This document shows, one piece after another, positions 39,051-50,124 of a DNA stretch of 64,000 nucleotides. The stretch is taken from contig NC_081406.1 in assembly GCF_030272615.1 (NCBI RefSeq), forward strand, positions 262,598,624 to 262,662,623, in the 5' to 3' direction. This DNA is from Cryptomeria japonica (taxonomy: Eukaryota; Streptophyta; Pinopsida; Cupressales; Cupressaceae). Both the position numbers and the translations under genes were made by a program. A model generated the notes under the pieces. That model was not told the origin of the DNA and searched no databases. It saw nothing but the letters and a program-made list of their open reading frames with translations. Position 1 is the stretch's first letter. The number at the start of each line of letters is the position of its first letter.

Positions 39051-42000
39051 TTAGTATAAAATGCTAATGCAAGAAGAGGGAATATCCATGGGGGAGACCT
39101 CCAAATACTCCAAGCATTCGACTACTGGCTTATTAGCAAGAAAATTAGCAATACAATTAATTTCCCTATAACAACGAGAGATAGTAAAGGAGCTAAAAAA
39201 CTTTAATTGAGCAAGAATTTGATCTAAAAGGTATTGTAACTGCCAGGAGGCACATTTCTTATTGGAAACTGAATGAAAAGCCACCATAGAATCCCCTTCA
39301 ATTACAATATCCTTAATGATCAGAGAAATAGCTAAATCCAGACCAAATGATAAAGCATGGAATTCAGCAGAATTGTTAGAACCAAAACCAATATATTTAC
39401 AAGCAGCCTTGACAATCCCAGATTTGTCCGGGTTACCCTTGGAAGCCCCATCAAAATTTAATTTGAAAGAGAATTGCAGAGGAGGGGACCATTTAGCAAG
39501 CCTATGCCTGACACCAAAAGATAAACCTAATGATACTGTCCTATGAGAGGGAATGACTCGAAGAGCCTCCCAATTCATATCACCCAATTGTCCCAGTGAG
39601 AAAAGGAACACAAATGATCTTGATTTTTTATAAATAAAGGAGAGCACCACTTCAGAAATGGAAGATTGAATCTTGCCTATCACATCCACCAAGGAAGTAG
39701 ATTTGTGTTTGAAAATCCTATAATTCCTCTCAAGCCAGATATTCCAAATAACAATAGACGGAGAAACAATCCAGAGACAAGAATAGAATGAAGTCGAATA
39801 CAACAAAGGCCAAGCCATGAATTGAGATAGTAAATTAGGAAAAATAAAATGTCTCCATCCAAGCTTACCAAATAGCCAATACCAACAATCTGAAGCAAAA
39901 GGACAATGTAAAAACACATGATCCAAAGATTCCATGAAGAAGCCACAAAACACTCAAGGAAACACAACTATAATCCCAAGACTATCTAATCTCATCCTCG
40001 TAAGAACTCTATCTTGTACTGCTAACCAAGCAAAAGAACAAGCTTTAGGAAGACAAGATGAATGCCAAAAGAGATGATAAGGCCAAAAGGAGAAAGAAGA
40101 GGGATGAGACAAAGTCTTATATCCCTCCCTTACTGTATAAAAACCTGAAACATTTTTAGTCCAGATCAAATCATCCTCCATATCCTGAAATACTAGCAAT
40201 CTCTTCTTAAGCTCATGCATATAAGCCTCTTTAAGTTCACGATCTTCCAACATAGAATCAAAAGATTTCCAATGAAAATTGGGATAGGGACCTGAATCAT
40301 CAACATAACAGTAATCAACAACAAACTCCCCCCAATGATCTTTGAGGATATCTGATAAAGGGGACCAATCCTGAATGCTATTCATAGTAGCATGACCATT
40401 CCAAACTTCATCCCAAAATCGAGCATTTCTCCCATTATGAATTACACAAGAAAGATGGGGAAGAATAATCGAATTACAACTAGTAATAAAGTTCCAAAAA
40501 ACTGACCCTTTAGGAAGAGATGAAGCTGTGAATAACTACTCTCTAGGAGCCCCCCTCAAATACTTAGCAAACATAAGAGAAGCCCATTTACTTGAGGGGT
40601 CCTTATAAAGCTTCCAGACTAGCTTCGCCCCCAAAGCTCTATTATGAAAAACTAAATCTTTGATACTAGAACCCCCTAACTCCTTGGGAAGACGAACCTT
40701 ATCCCGGGCCAAGAGAGGGATCTTCTTCTTGCCTCCAATATTGTCATTCCAAAGGAAGGATCTTAAAGATGACTTAAGCTCATGAACAACCTTGGAAGGA
40801 TTTTTCAAAACGGACATCAAATAAATAGGAATAGCATTAAGAATTCACTTGATCAGAAGAATCTTACCAGTTAAGCTAAGCCATTTATGATTCCAAGAAG
40901 AGATTTTGGAAGATACCACATGAACTACCTTGTCCCAAAACATTGTCTTAGCCAAACCAACAAAAAAGGGGATGCCTAAATACTTACAGGTAAAGGAGCC
41001 CACCTCAAAACCCCAAAATTGAGTCAACCTATTCTATACTAAAGGGAAAACATTCAGAAAAAAAAATCTTAGTTTAGGAGATATTAACTTTTTGCCTAGA
41101 AAAAGAAGAGTAATCTGCAATAATTTTCTTAATGACTTTAGCCTCTGCCAAAGAGGTTGATCCAAACAGAAGAGTACCATTTGCAAAAAGACAATGGGAT
41201 TGGGAAACCGGATAACCATAAATCTTAATTCCTTTCCAAATGCCTAATGATCTAGTAGCATAAATAGCCCTACTAAAAGCCTCTGCTAATAGAATCAATA
41301 GGAAAGAGGACAAAGGATCACCTTGCCTAACACCTTGAGAGGAAGTGAAAAAACTAGAGGGGGAACCATTAAGTAATACTGAAAAATCAAGCAAAAGAAA
41401 TGCAGGAAAATACCCATTTAACCCAACTATGAGCAAAACCAAAATGATTCAGAACATAAACTAATGAGTGCCAATCCACCTGATCATAAGCTTTAAGCAT
41501 ATCAATTGTAAGAATCATAGTCGGAGTCTTTTGTAAAGAGATGGAATGCGAAACCTCATGTGCAACAATAACACCCTCTAAAGTTTCTCTCCCAGGTACA
41601 AAACCACCCCAATCAACAAAAATAATCTTAGGAATGAGTTTAGAAAGCCTAACTGAAATTGCCTTAGTGATGATTTTGTACAAGGTGTTACATAAAACAA
41701 TTGGTCGAAAATTAGAAAAATAATTAGGATTCTCCACCTTAGGGATAATAGCAATAAGAGTTGTATTAAGATCTTTCAGTATGGTTCTATTATGCCTAGA
41801 CTCATCAAGAGCTAATAGGACATCATTGCCTATAAAATCCCAATATTTTTGAAAAAACAAAGCGGTGAACCCATCAAGCCCCAAAGCCTTCTCTGGGGAC
41901 ATGGAAAAGACCACCTCTCTTAACTCAAGACTGGTAAAAGGAGCCATAAGCATCTTATTATCTTCCACCTTAACAAGAGGAGGATTTGAATTAACAAAGT

Positions 42001-43198
42001 TACTATTTGAATCCACTGTATCAGCAGAAAGCAATGACTTAAAAAATTTAACAGCCTCAGAAGCAATTTCACCCTCATCAGACAGACAATTCCCATTAGA
42101 ATCATGAATGTAAGATATCCTATTACATTGCCTCCTTAATTTAGTTGAGGAATGAAAAAACTTAGTATTCCTATCACCTTCTGACAACCACAGATCCCTA
42201 GACTTTTGTCTCCAATAAGATTCCTCACGAACCAAAACCTCCTCAAGTTGAGATTTCAAAACTTTAAGCCTATTAAAGGACAAATAATCCATACCAACTT
42301 TTAAAATAAACTCATTGACCTATTCAATTTCCTCTTGAATCCTATCCTTTTCTCCAAAAATATTCTTGAAATGAAGAGAATTCCATTCCCTAATCTTTTC
42401 TTTTTAACAATTTGATACATCTTAGACCCACTCACATGAGAGGTAGACATCCACCACATTTTCAAAAGTGGCAAAAAAGATTGATCCCTAAACCAAATCG
42501 GCTCAAACTTAAAAGGGAGATTTCGAGGAGCCCTATCCTCAAGAATAGAAAATAAAATGATCCAACCTCTCAGCAATCTAGAAAAAATCCTTTCTCATGT
42601 TTGTCCAAGTAAAAGGAGCATTCTGAGTTTTACAATCAACCAGATTCATTTCCTTAATAAAATGACAAAAATCAACAATATTATGCTTGTTTGGAATAAT
42701 AACCCGCGCTTTCTCTTCAAGACTTGAAATAGCATTAAAATCTCCCCCAACAATAAAAAAGGCACCCTTCAATGGAGAGGCAATCACAACTAATCTCTCC
42801 CAAAGTTTCCTCTTCTCAACAATACTAATGGGTCCATAAATATTGAAAAGCCAAAATTCTGCATTGGAAAACCTACTTCTAACCAAACAAAGTATCCAAT
42901 TTGAAGAAGAAGCAACCAAAGAAAGATCCACACTAAAGTCATTCCAAAGGAAAGCAAGCCCTCCCGAAGCCTCCTTTGAAGGAGAAATGCAAAATTTCTA
43001 GAGCTTCCAGGAGTAGAACAAAGACTCAGCAGAAGACAAATTTAATTTAGTTTCTTGCACCATCACAATATCACACTTCATTAAATCCAACTGGGACTTA
43101 ATCAAGCATCTTTTGCTAGGGGCATTTAAGCTCCTAACATTCCAGGAAATGATCCTCATTGGCCTCGAGGGGAGACCGAGGCTCCCCTCTTTACACAA
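39051..43198 (-). pseudogene. LINE ORF2: endonuclease, reverse transcriptase, RNase H (broken)
   Basis: Would nick target DNA and copy the element RNA in the nucleus. Endonuclease motifs are RIISWNVRSLNAP and VMVQETKL (43155-43060) and VGGDFNAI (about 42750). RT signatures are EKALGLDGF, DMLKAYDQVDW (motif A, about 41490) and GVRQGDPLSSF (about 41330). The catalytic box expected as F/Y-A-D-D reads CLFANGTLLF, so both aspartates are lost. A zinc-finger-like zf-RVT part follows (PKACSFAWLAVQDRVL; CGFFMESLDHVFLHCPF). The C-terminal RNase H reads FDGASKGNP, NSAEFHAL and IEGDSM, with NCIANFLA in place of the usual final Asp. The last 300-codon frame (39953-39051) is intact, while the front is split by at least an in-frame TAG near 42998, another near 42578 and frameshifts near 42300, 41400, 41030 and 40530. 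Confidence 0.85.
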
Positions 43199-43349
43199 TC
43201 ACTAGTTTGAGAAATCATCCCCTCAGAAAAGTCCTTCTGAAGACACCTCTTAGAAGCCAAGGACCTTGTAATAGGCGGACTAAAAGGCTTCTTTTTTCTA
43301 TTCCCCTTGGAATAATCCATCAGATATAGAAGAGTTGATTGAATACTCA

Positions 43350-45119
43350 CATCAATTTCCTGCTAGGTCTTGACATGCTTTGGTTTATGACCCCTCTTCA
43401 AAGGGGTAGTGAATGGAGATACAAGAGAGAGTGGAGACTGAATCAAGGGCAGCCTACCACTACTATCCAAAGGAATATCAAGAACACTAGGAAGCCTATC
43501 CTTATCCGGATCAAGCACCTCAAAAGGATTAGCTATAGGAAATGTAGACAAGTCCTTATTCAACTTAACTAGATCATTATCAATCGAAGTAATCACTCTA
43601 TCTTCTACATCAGAGTTAAGATCAATGTTATTCATGTTAACAATATGTTGAACTTGGGCAATGAGATGGTCATCTGGAGCAATAAAATGACTATCGAAAG
43701 GCATGAAAATTAGACTTAGGAAGAGAACCAGATTTGCCCAACTCATAAGAAGGTTTATCCGAAGCAATAGTAATTGAAGGAGGATTAACAAAGTTAGCAA
43801 TCAATGAATTTATTGGAACCAAACAATTAACCTTATTTGGGACAACACCAGCAACCAAAGAATTTACTAGAACAAAATGATTAACCTTATCCGAGACAAA
43901 ACCAACCCTAGATGAGGCATTCATACCCAACGGATGCGAAGGAGGGACATAAGAGGGGATATTAGATCCCTTTAAAATATCTTGCATTTTGGTCCATGAG
44001 AGTGAATCCAAGTTAGTGAAATCCTTGTCTGTAAGACCAAAAGAAGATTCCAAACCTTTGAAAGAGGACTTAGCTGACACCCTTTTCATATTAAAAAACA
44101 AAGCAAAATCCATAGAAACAAAAGAGCGACCAAAACCATTAGAATCCCTAACAATATTTTGATGCAAATACCAGCAACTGACCTAATATTGCAAGTCTAA
44201 GGAAGAGAAGTGCTTGAATTAACTAAAACACAAATTTTAACAAGGAACAAAACATCCTCAAACACCAAATGAGATAACAAAATTTTTCCAAAAGAATCCT
44301 CAATTTTCTATAAGATATCAAAATCAACGAATTCAAAAGGCAATTGAGGAAGCTTAAACCATATTGGAGTCTGTTTGGAGAAAACCCAATAAGGCTCAAA
44401 GAGGGGTTTCCATACCTCAACAAAAATTAAATTCCTACCCAACCAAAAAAATGGAACTTCCAAAGCCTTATTTCTAGCTTCTTCTGAATCAAAAACAACA
44501 ATAAAAGAACTAGCAGATAAAACTTGAAAATATAAAGTGCCATACAAGTGCATATGAATCTTATATTGCAATTTTGAAAGGGTAATGGCATCACCCCAAA
44601 CCTGAATAATGAGCGTAAGAGATTGAAGATCCTGAGCTTTCTTACCACAGTTTGATTTTCCATAGAAATTCGCTTATTGAGGGAAACCCTAGACCCATCT
44701 TTATGCTCATTATTCAAATTAGGCACTAAAACAAAGGGTACCTTACCATGCATATTGACAACATCCTTGGACACCCTTAATTTATCAAACCCTCTTTCAC
44801 CATATTGCCACATTACAGAAACCCTATTTGCAGTCTTCTGTCGATTGCCCAAAACCAACTTTCCCTTCTGTTTAAAAAAATGCCGAAAATAATTAGAAAC
44901 GGGATAATAATGAAAATCCTTCCGCTCAACTTCGTTCCATTGAAAACCCTTGTCAAAATGCCAATTGTCTTCTACCATGTCTACCCACTTCCCTTCATGA
45001 AAAACCCACTAAGGAGCGTGGTCTGCGTGTTGCCCAAAGGGATACATAGGTGGCGGGGGATCCATAAACGCTTCATCCCCCCAAACATGCTTCTGAAAAA
45101 ATCTCCCGCATTGCGAAAA
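43350..45119 (-). pseudogene. LINE ORF1 with DUF4283-like region (broken)
   Basis: In plant L1 elements ORF1 is the RNA-binding chaperone partner of ORF2. At 44560-44310 the frame reads VFDSEEARNKALEVPFFW and TPIWFKLPQLPFEFVD, matching the usual order of a DUF4283 region (acidic residues, then W-x-K/R-L-P). N-terminal blocks (MVEDNWHFDKGFQWNEVE, HFFKQKGKLVLGNRQK) and C-terminal linkers (43800-43363) are open in pieces. A TAG at about 45010 and several shifts break it. No zinc knuckle was found. Confidence 0.7.
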
Positions 45120-45291
45120 TTCTATATCAAATAAGATAATTTGAATTTTAAAATATGGTTATATTATATATAATTTAATTTGTAATTAATTATAAACTAT
45201 AATATTTGTTCTTAATACCATATAAAAATATTTTAATCAATTTATCAAATTTTTATAAATTTAGTCTTATATACTTAATTTCTATACATAT

Positions 45292-46559
45292 TGTAGACAC
45301 CTAAAAATGTCTCATTAATTGCATACTAATTATTCTTCCAATTAGTTAAATAATTCTTTAATTATTTAATTAAGTTAATTAATCTTATTCTTCTAGTTCA
45401 TATTTCCTCATCATCTTACTAATTATTCTATTTTAATTATATCTTCATTTAATCATTTAAACCATTTTCTAATGTTAATTAAATATTTATTATTTAATTA
45501 CTTGTGATTTTTAATCCTCAATTTAAATAATCTTTATTATTTAAATAAATTCATTTTCAATTTCTATCTCTATTCAATTAATCATCAACCTTCTTCTAAA
45601 TATTAATTAAATATTATTTATTTAATCAATTGTGATTTTATTCCTTTAATTTACATAATCTTTATTATTTAATTAAATTTAGTTTCTAAATAATTAAATA
45701 GTTTCTTTAAATTATTTAATTAACTAATTGTTTCTTTTAATTTTATTTAATTTCATTATTCTTCTAATTTCTTCTAATTTCAAATACATGTGCATGATTT
45801 CAAAAATCAAATTGAATTTCAAAGTCAACTTCTAAATATATTCAAATAACAAATTGAATTTTAAAATAAATTCAATATTTGAATTAAATCTCATGCAAAG
45901 ATTAAATTGAAAATCCAAGTCAAAATTCAAGCACATGATAAATTAATTAATTCAATTAATTAATTAATTAATTCAATTAATTAATTAATTAATTCAATTA
46001 TCTCTTCAATTCCTATTTCTATCTTTTAGTTAGCTTTTTCTAAATAAAGCTCTCAATTAGCTTTAAATCAGTTAACTATCTCCTCCTCCTTATTTCCTCC
46101 AATCACCCTTTCTCATCCTTCAGTCAGCTTTTTCTCAATCAGTTGACTCAATTAATCTATTCAATTTATTATGTTTCACCTCCAATTTAACAGTTCAACT
46201 ATCAATCAACATGTGAGCTCACCTGAGTTCCACCTCTCAATCAATCCTCTCCAATTATCTATAAATTGAGCATTCAATTCCTCACAATTCCTCTGAATCA
46301 CAAACTTTGAATCTTTGTATCACTTGTAGGTTGTCAACGTGATATCTGAGAGCCACCATACCACAAAGAGGAGAAGAGCAATGGAAGCTATATGCTGTCT
46401 TGGAATAGGGGATTTTGATTGATAAACTTTATATTCCTATTTCTTGTTTGTTTTGCATTATTCCATTGTTTGTTTGTTTGAATTCTAATTAGGATAGGGA
46501 TTCATGATTTCCCTTTCATTCCTATTTGATTTACATTTAATGAATTTTTACATATGACA
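45292..46559 (+). repeat. 5' LTR of the Gypsy-like element
   Basis: TGTAGACACC...ATATGACA. It contains AT-rich blocks and a GAGGAGAAGAGCAATGGAAGC segment shared with the right copy. The left copy is longer by TTAA-type repeats near 45940-46000. Confidence 0.9.
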
Positions 46560-46581
46560 TTTTGGTGAACCCGATGTAAAC
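46560..46581 (+). other. Primer-binding-site region of the Gypsy-like element
   Basis: TTTTGGTGAACCCGATGT starts directly after the 5' LTR. TGG is the expected complement of a tRNA 3' CCA end. I cannot assign the tRNA with certainty. Confidence 0.6.
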
Positions 46582-46844
46582 TAACAACAATTTAACCTTC
46601 TCTATTTTCTATGTGATTTTTGCAGGTCATACAAAAAATTCATTTTTTTGCAGGTTTTGTACGGATTACAAAGAGAATTTAACAATCACGCAATCATGTT
46701 TATAGAATCATGCAATCGCATAGATAGATTTATGCATTCATGGAGACACCAATACGCATTCATAGTTTTTAGTTTCTGGTTTGAGTTTGTGTTTTTTTAG
46801 ATTTTTCATTATCTGTCATGCAATCGTGCATTTGCGCTAAGTGT

Positions 46845-47035
46845 TACGCATTCACCTAGACATCTTTATGAATTCACCCAAACATAATTACGTATTCACC
46901 TACACATCATTACGCATTCACCCACGCATCATTACACATTCACCCACACATCATTACACATTCACCTACACATCTTTACGCATTCACCTACACATCTTTA
47001 TGCATTCACCCACACATCTTTACGCATTCATAGTT
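46845..47035. repeat. Degenerate ~20-22-bp tandem repeat
   Basis: (A/G)CGCATTCACCTACACATC-like units recur about nine times in the leader of the Gypsy-like element. Looser relatives continue to about 47250 (CGCATTCACCC, TCACACATTCG). The apparent ORF at 46841-47059 translates these repeats. Confidence 0.8.
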
Positions 47036-47339
47036 TTTAGTTTTGCAAGTTTCTGGTAAAGTTTATGCTTTTGATAGGGTTCATTAATTATCTGATTATT
47101 TGTCATGCATTCACCCTGTCATTTTTGTGCATTCTCTCGGTTAGTTTCACGCATTCACCCTCTCATAATTGTGCAATCACATAGATATCATCACACAATA
47201 GCCCACACAGGATCACACATTCGATCAGGTATCATTACGCATTCGTACATTTCATTGTTAAATTATTTTTTTTCTGTGGAATTTCTTGGGTTATTGATTA
47301 TCTATTTGTAGCATGTGGCAAATTTATAGAGAGGATCAA

Positions 47340-47970
47340 ATTATCACTGAATCATAAACACTCATTCTCTCACACTTCATTTTTGGGCTTAAAATAAGCC
47401 TAGTTAAAATGGACATGCATGTTATCACACTTCAGTTTTGGGCTTAAAATAAACAATGGTTAAAATTGGCATGCATGCATTCACATTTGGGTTTGGTGTT
47501 TTAAAATTGACATGCACATGTGTATCTCACATCTAAATTTGGGTTTTAAAATGAACGTGAATCGGGCTTCTTAATAGAATAACTCACATTTCATTTTTCT
47601 TAAGGGAAAGAACTTTTTATTGTGTTTGGGGTGGACCTATTGTTGCATTAACTACCTTTCCACCCACCTTCGGGGTCTTGGGAGAAAGGGAGAAGGTGAT
47701 AACAACACCCAGATTTTTCATTTTAGTAGTGAGGGGTATCTTTTACTGGGGATTTCATCACCCCACAGAGGTACTTCGAATTGGGATGAGTTGGGGATAT
47801 TGTCTCTCCTAGTGTACTCTCGAGTTGGGGATATTGTCTCTCCTCATTTACATCCTTAGAATTTGCATAAGTTCTTGCATCGTCCTCATTATCATCCTTA
47901 TTATCATCCTCATTTACATTATTAGAATTTGCATAAGTCCTTGCATCATCCTCATTATCGTCCTCATAGA
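47340..47970. repeat. Several short direct repeats in the element leader
   Basis: TCACACTTCA(T/G)TTTTGGGCTTAAAATAA occurs twice (47370, 47425), with weaker relatives to 47570. GTTGGGGATATTGTCTCTCCT occurs twice (47790, 47825). TTAGAATTTGCATAAGT plus CTTGCATC(G/A)TCCTCATTAT occurs twice (47858, 47930). They show repeated local duplication of this untranslated stretch. Confidence 0.7.
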
Positions 47971-48294
47971 GTTCCCATATACATCATCATAATCTTCACA
48001 TAAGTCCTTATTTGTGTCCCATTGACCTCCTAGTTCATTTTAGTGTTGTTACAATTTTCATTTTAGTCCTTGTCTAGACTTCATATACGTCTATCTTAGT
48101 CCATCCTCATTTGCATAATCATCCTAGAAAGTCATACCCCAGACGTCCAAATCACATTCAGAGGATCAATCAAACTCAACCTCAACTCAAACAAGTTTGT
48201 CAAGTTCAACAAATCAAACATTGTCACATTCAGAGAAATGGAGAAAACATCTTACATGTTGTGATCCTATGTCCAAACCAATCAAGAAACCATC

Positions 48295-49878
48295 ATGGAT
48301 TGGAATTATACATTTCGTAGGGAAGGTGGAGAATTCATCCCTTCCATTCCTATTCCATCGCCATCCATTGAAACCTTATCTCAACAGATCAAGACTTTGC
48401 AACAACAAATAATAGACATGACTAGTCCTAACAACCATAGGGGTTGGTTAGAAAAAATGATGAGAGAAGTGATGACCACGAGGGAATCGGTATTAGGCCG
48501 ACCTTCTTCTTGTGAGACCATTCAAATATGTCAACCTTCATTCTTCAACAAAATCATTCCTACCTCAGTTCAACCAACATTAGTGTCATGTAAACCTTAT
48601 TTTTCTTTCAACCCACTATATCAATCATACCAATCATATCAACCCAACATTCAAAGTACCCCTTTCAACCAAAATCAAACCCCTTTCAACCAAAATCAAA
48701 CCCCATTCAACCAAAATCCAAATCAAAATTCACACCAACCCAACATTCAAAATTCATTCAACCAAAGTCCAAATGAAAATTCATTCAAGCAAAATCAAAC
48801 CTCTTTCACCCAAAATCATACTCCTTTCAATCAAAATAAAACCCCTTTCAACCAAATCCCAAATCAACCATATCTATCCACCATTTCATTATCCCTTGAA
48901 GTCACACAAGAGAAGTCCACACCATCTTTATCCAATAATGCAACCTCCCAAGGGCTATCCATAATACAAATCCAATCTAATCCAAGTCATGATGATAGTC
49001 CTTTCCATGCTTCAGAAATTCAAGATCCAATACCATCATATACTCCTATCACAGAGAGACTCATTAAAAATCCTTTCTCATCAGGCCAAAATATTGAAAC
49101 ATTCCAACAATCTCCCATGCATCTCCAAACTCCTTCCCTGTGTCAAGAGGATGATCCAAAATCAGAAGAAATGAGTCATGAAACAAATAAAGATCGAGAA
49201 CACACCTTTCCATCCTACCCAATTTTTGATCAAGATCCCACCGACCAAGAATCTTATGATGATCCTCTTATCCTTCTATATTCCATTCAAAATGATCCCC
49301 TTCCATCTCAAGAGAAAATTGCCTTTCCAAGTCTCATTCAACATCCAATGCCTAATCAAGATCATGATATCCTTTCCATTCACAATGATCCAATTCAAAA
49401 TAATGAGAAAAGTGCAAAATCCAATGATCCAATTCAAAACCAAGAGCAAAGCACAAACTCCAATGATCCTATTCCAAGTCAAGATCAAAGTATTCCTTCA
49501 CCTTCATGTCCTAGGAAAGAACACATTATTTCTCCAAATCTTGATCAAGATCCCTCCATTCCTTCATCTCCATGTCATAATCCTCCATTTCTCTCACAAG
49601 ATTCCCTCTCAAATAAATTTACCATTTCTCCTAGTGATCCCAATCCTACTACACAAGTTGTTCATGAACCTCTTATCAATGAAATCACCAATCCAGATCA
49701 TACTACACAAAGAAACTTATCAACAATTGTATGTGATCCATCATCACATGCCAATGTGGTGACAGAAATAAGCATGGCACCAGCTAATGAAATCAACACC
49801 CAAATTGTTTCATCATCTTCTTCATGCACAAGCATAACACCAGCTAATGATATCGACACCTGGTTGGCTTCATCATAG
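48295..49878 (+). CDS. Asn/Gln/Pro/Ser-rich ORF of unknown function in the Gypsy-like element
   Basis: A 527-codon open frame is the only long ORF in the element, so it is probably under some selection or was until recently. Near residues 20-45 there is a short helix-prone stretch (IETLSQQIKTLQQQIIDM) that could form a coiled coil. Residues ~115-200 hold repeats of TPFNQNQ and related PFNQNP units. The rest is low-complexity with many DPI(P/Q), SQDQ and PSPS phrases. There is no zinc knuckle, protease or RT. After the TAG the same frame stays open for 81 more codons to 50124, ending GDVEHV, so the stop may be a recent mutation. A second frame upstream (48111-48320) overlaps the start and may be a shifted N-terminal part. 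A gag-like structural role is only a guess. ATG 48295 was chosen because a TGA lies in frame 36 bases before it. Confidence 0.55.
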   Translation: MDWNYTFRREGGEFIPSIPIPSPSIETLSQQIKTLQQQIIDMTSPNNHRGWLEKMMREVMTTRESVLGRPSSCETIQICQPSFFNKIIPTSVQPTLVSCKPYFSFNPLYQSYQSYQPNIQSTPFNQNQTPFNQNQTPFNQNPNQNSHQPNIQNSFNQSPNENSFKQNQTSFTQNHTPFNQNKTPFNQIPNQPYLSTISLSLEVTQEKSTPSLSNNATSQGLSIIQIQSNPSHDDSPFHASEIQDPIPSYTPITERLIKNPFSSGQNIETFQQSPMHLQTPSLCQEDDPKSEEMSHETNKDREHTFPSYPIFDQDPTDQESYDDPLILLYSIQNDPLPSQEKIAFPSLIQHPMPNQDHDILSIHNDPIQNNEKSAKSNDPIQNQEQSTNSNDPIPSQDQSIPSPSCPRKEHIISPNLDQDPSIPSSPCHNPPFLSQDSLSNKFTISPSDPNPTTQVVHEPLINEITNPDHTTQRNLSTIVCDPSSHANVVTEISMAPANEINTQIVSSSSSCTSITPANDIDTWLASS

Positions 49879-50124
49879 TCTTCAAGTGTATCAATAAAAA
49901 TAGGTATAGCACCCACTCATGTCACAACTTCGAAACTAGAATCTATTTGCCTCATATACCCGCACTTGATAGATTGGGGGCAAGAGAATCTACCACAGTT
50001 GGATTGCTTCGAAAATGATAACGCTATAGCTGAATTCATGGGTTCTAGAGATGGATTTCCCTCTGATGATCCACAAAATCCAAAAACTAAGGAAATTAAC
50101 ATTGGAGATGTCGAACATGTTTAG

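Larger units (their letters stand above)
39051..45119 (-). mobile_element. Decayed L1-type LINE (non-LTR retrotransposon)
   Basis: Minus-strand order is ORF1 (45119 to about 43350) then ORF2 (43198 to 39051), the standard plant L1 layout. ORF1 shows a DUF4283-like region. ORF2 carries APE-type endonuclease, reverse transcriptase, zf-RVT and RNase H regions. Many stops and frameshifts break both, so it cannot move by itself. The reading frame at the 5' end starts within recognisable coding sequence (FFQKHVWGDEAFMDPPPP), which suggests the element may be slightly 5'-truncated. The next element begins 170 bases to the right. Confidence 0.85.
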
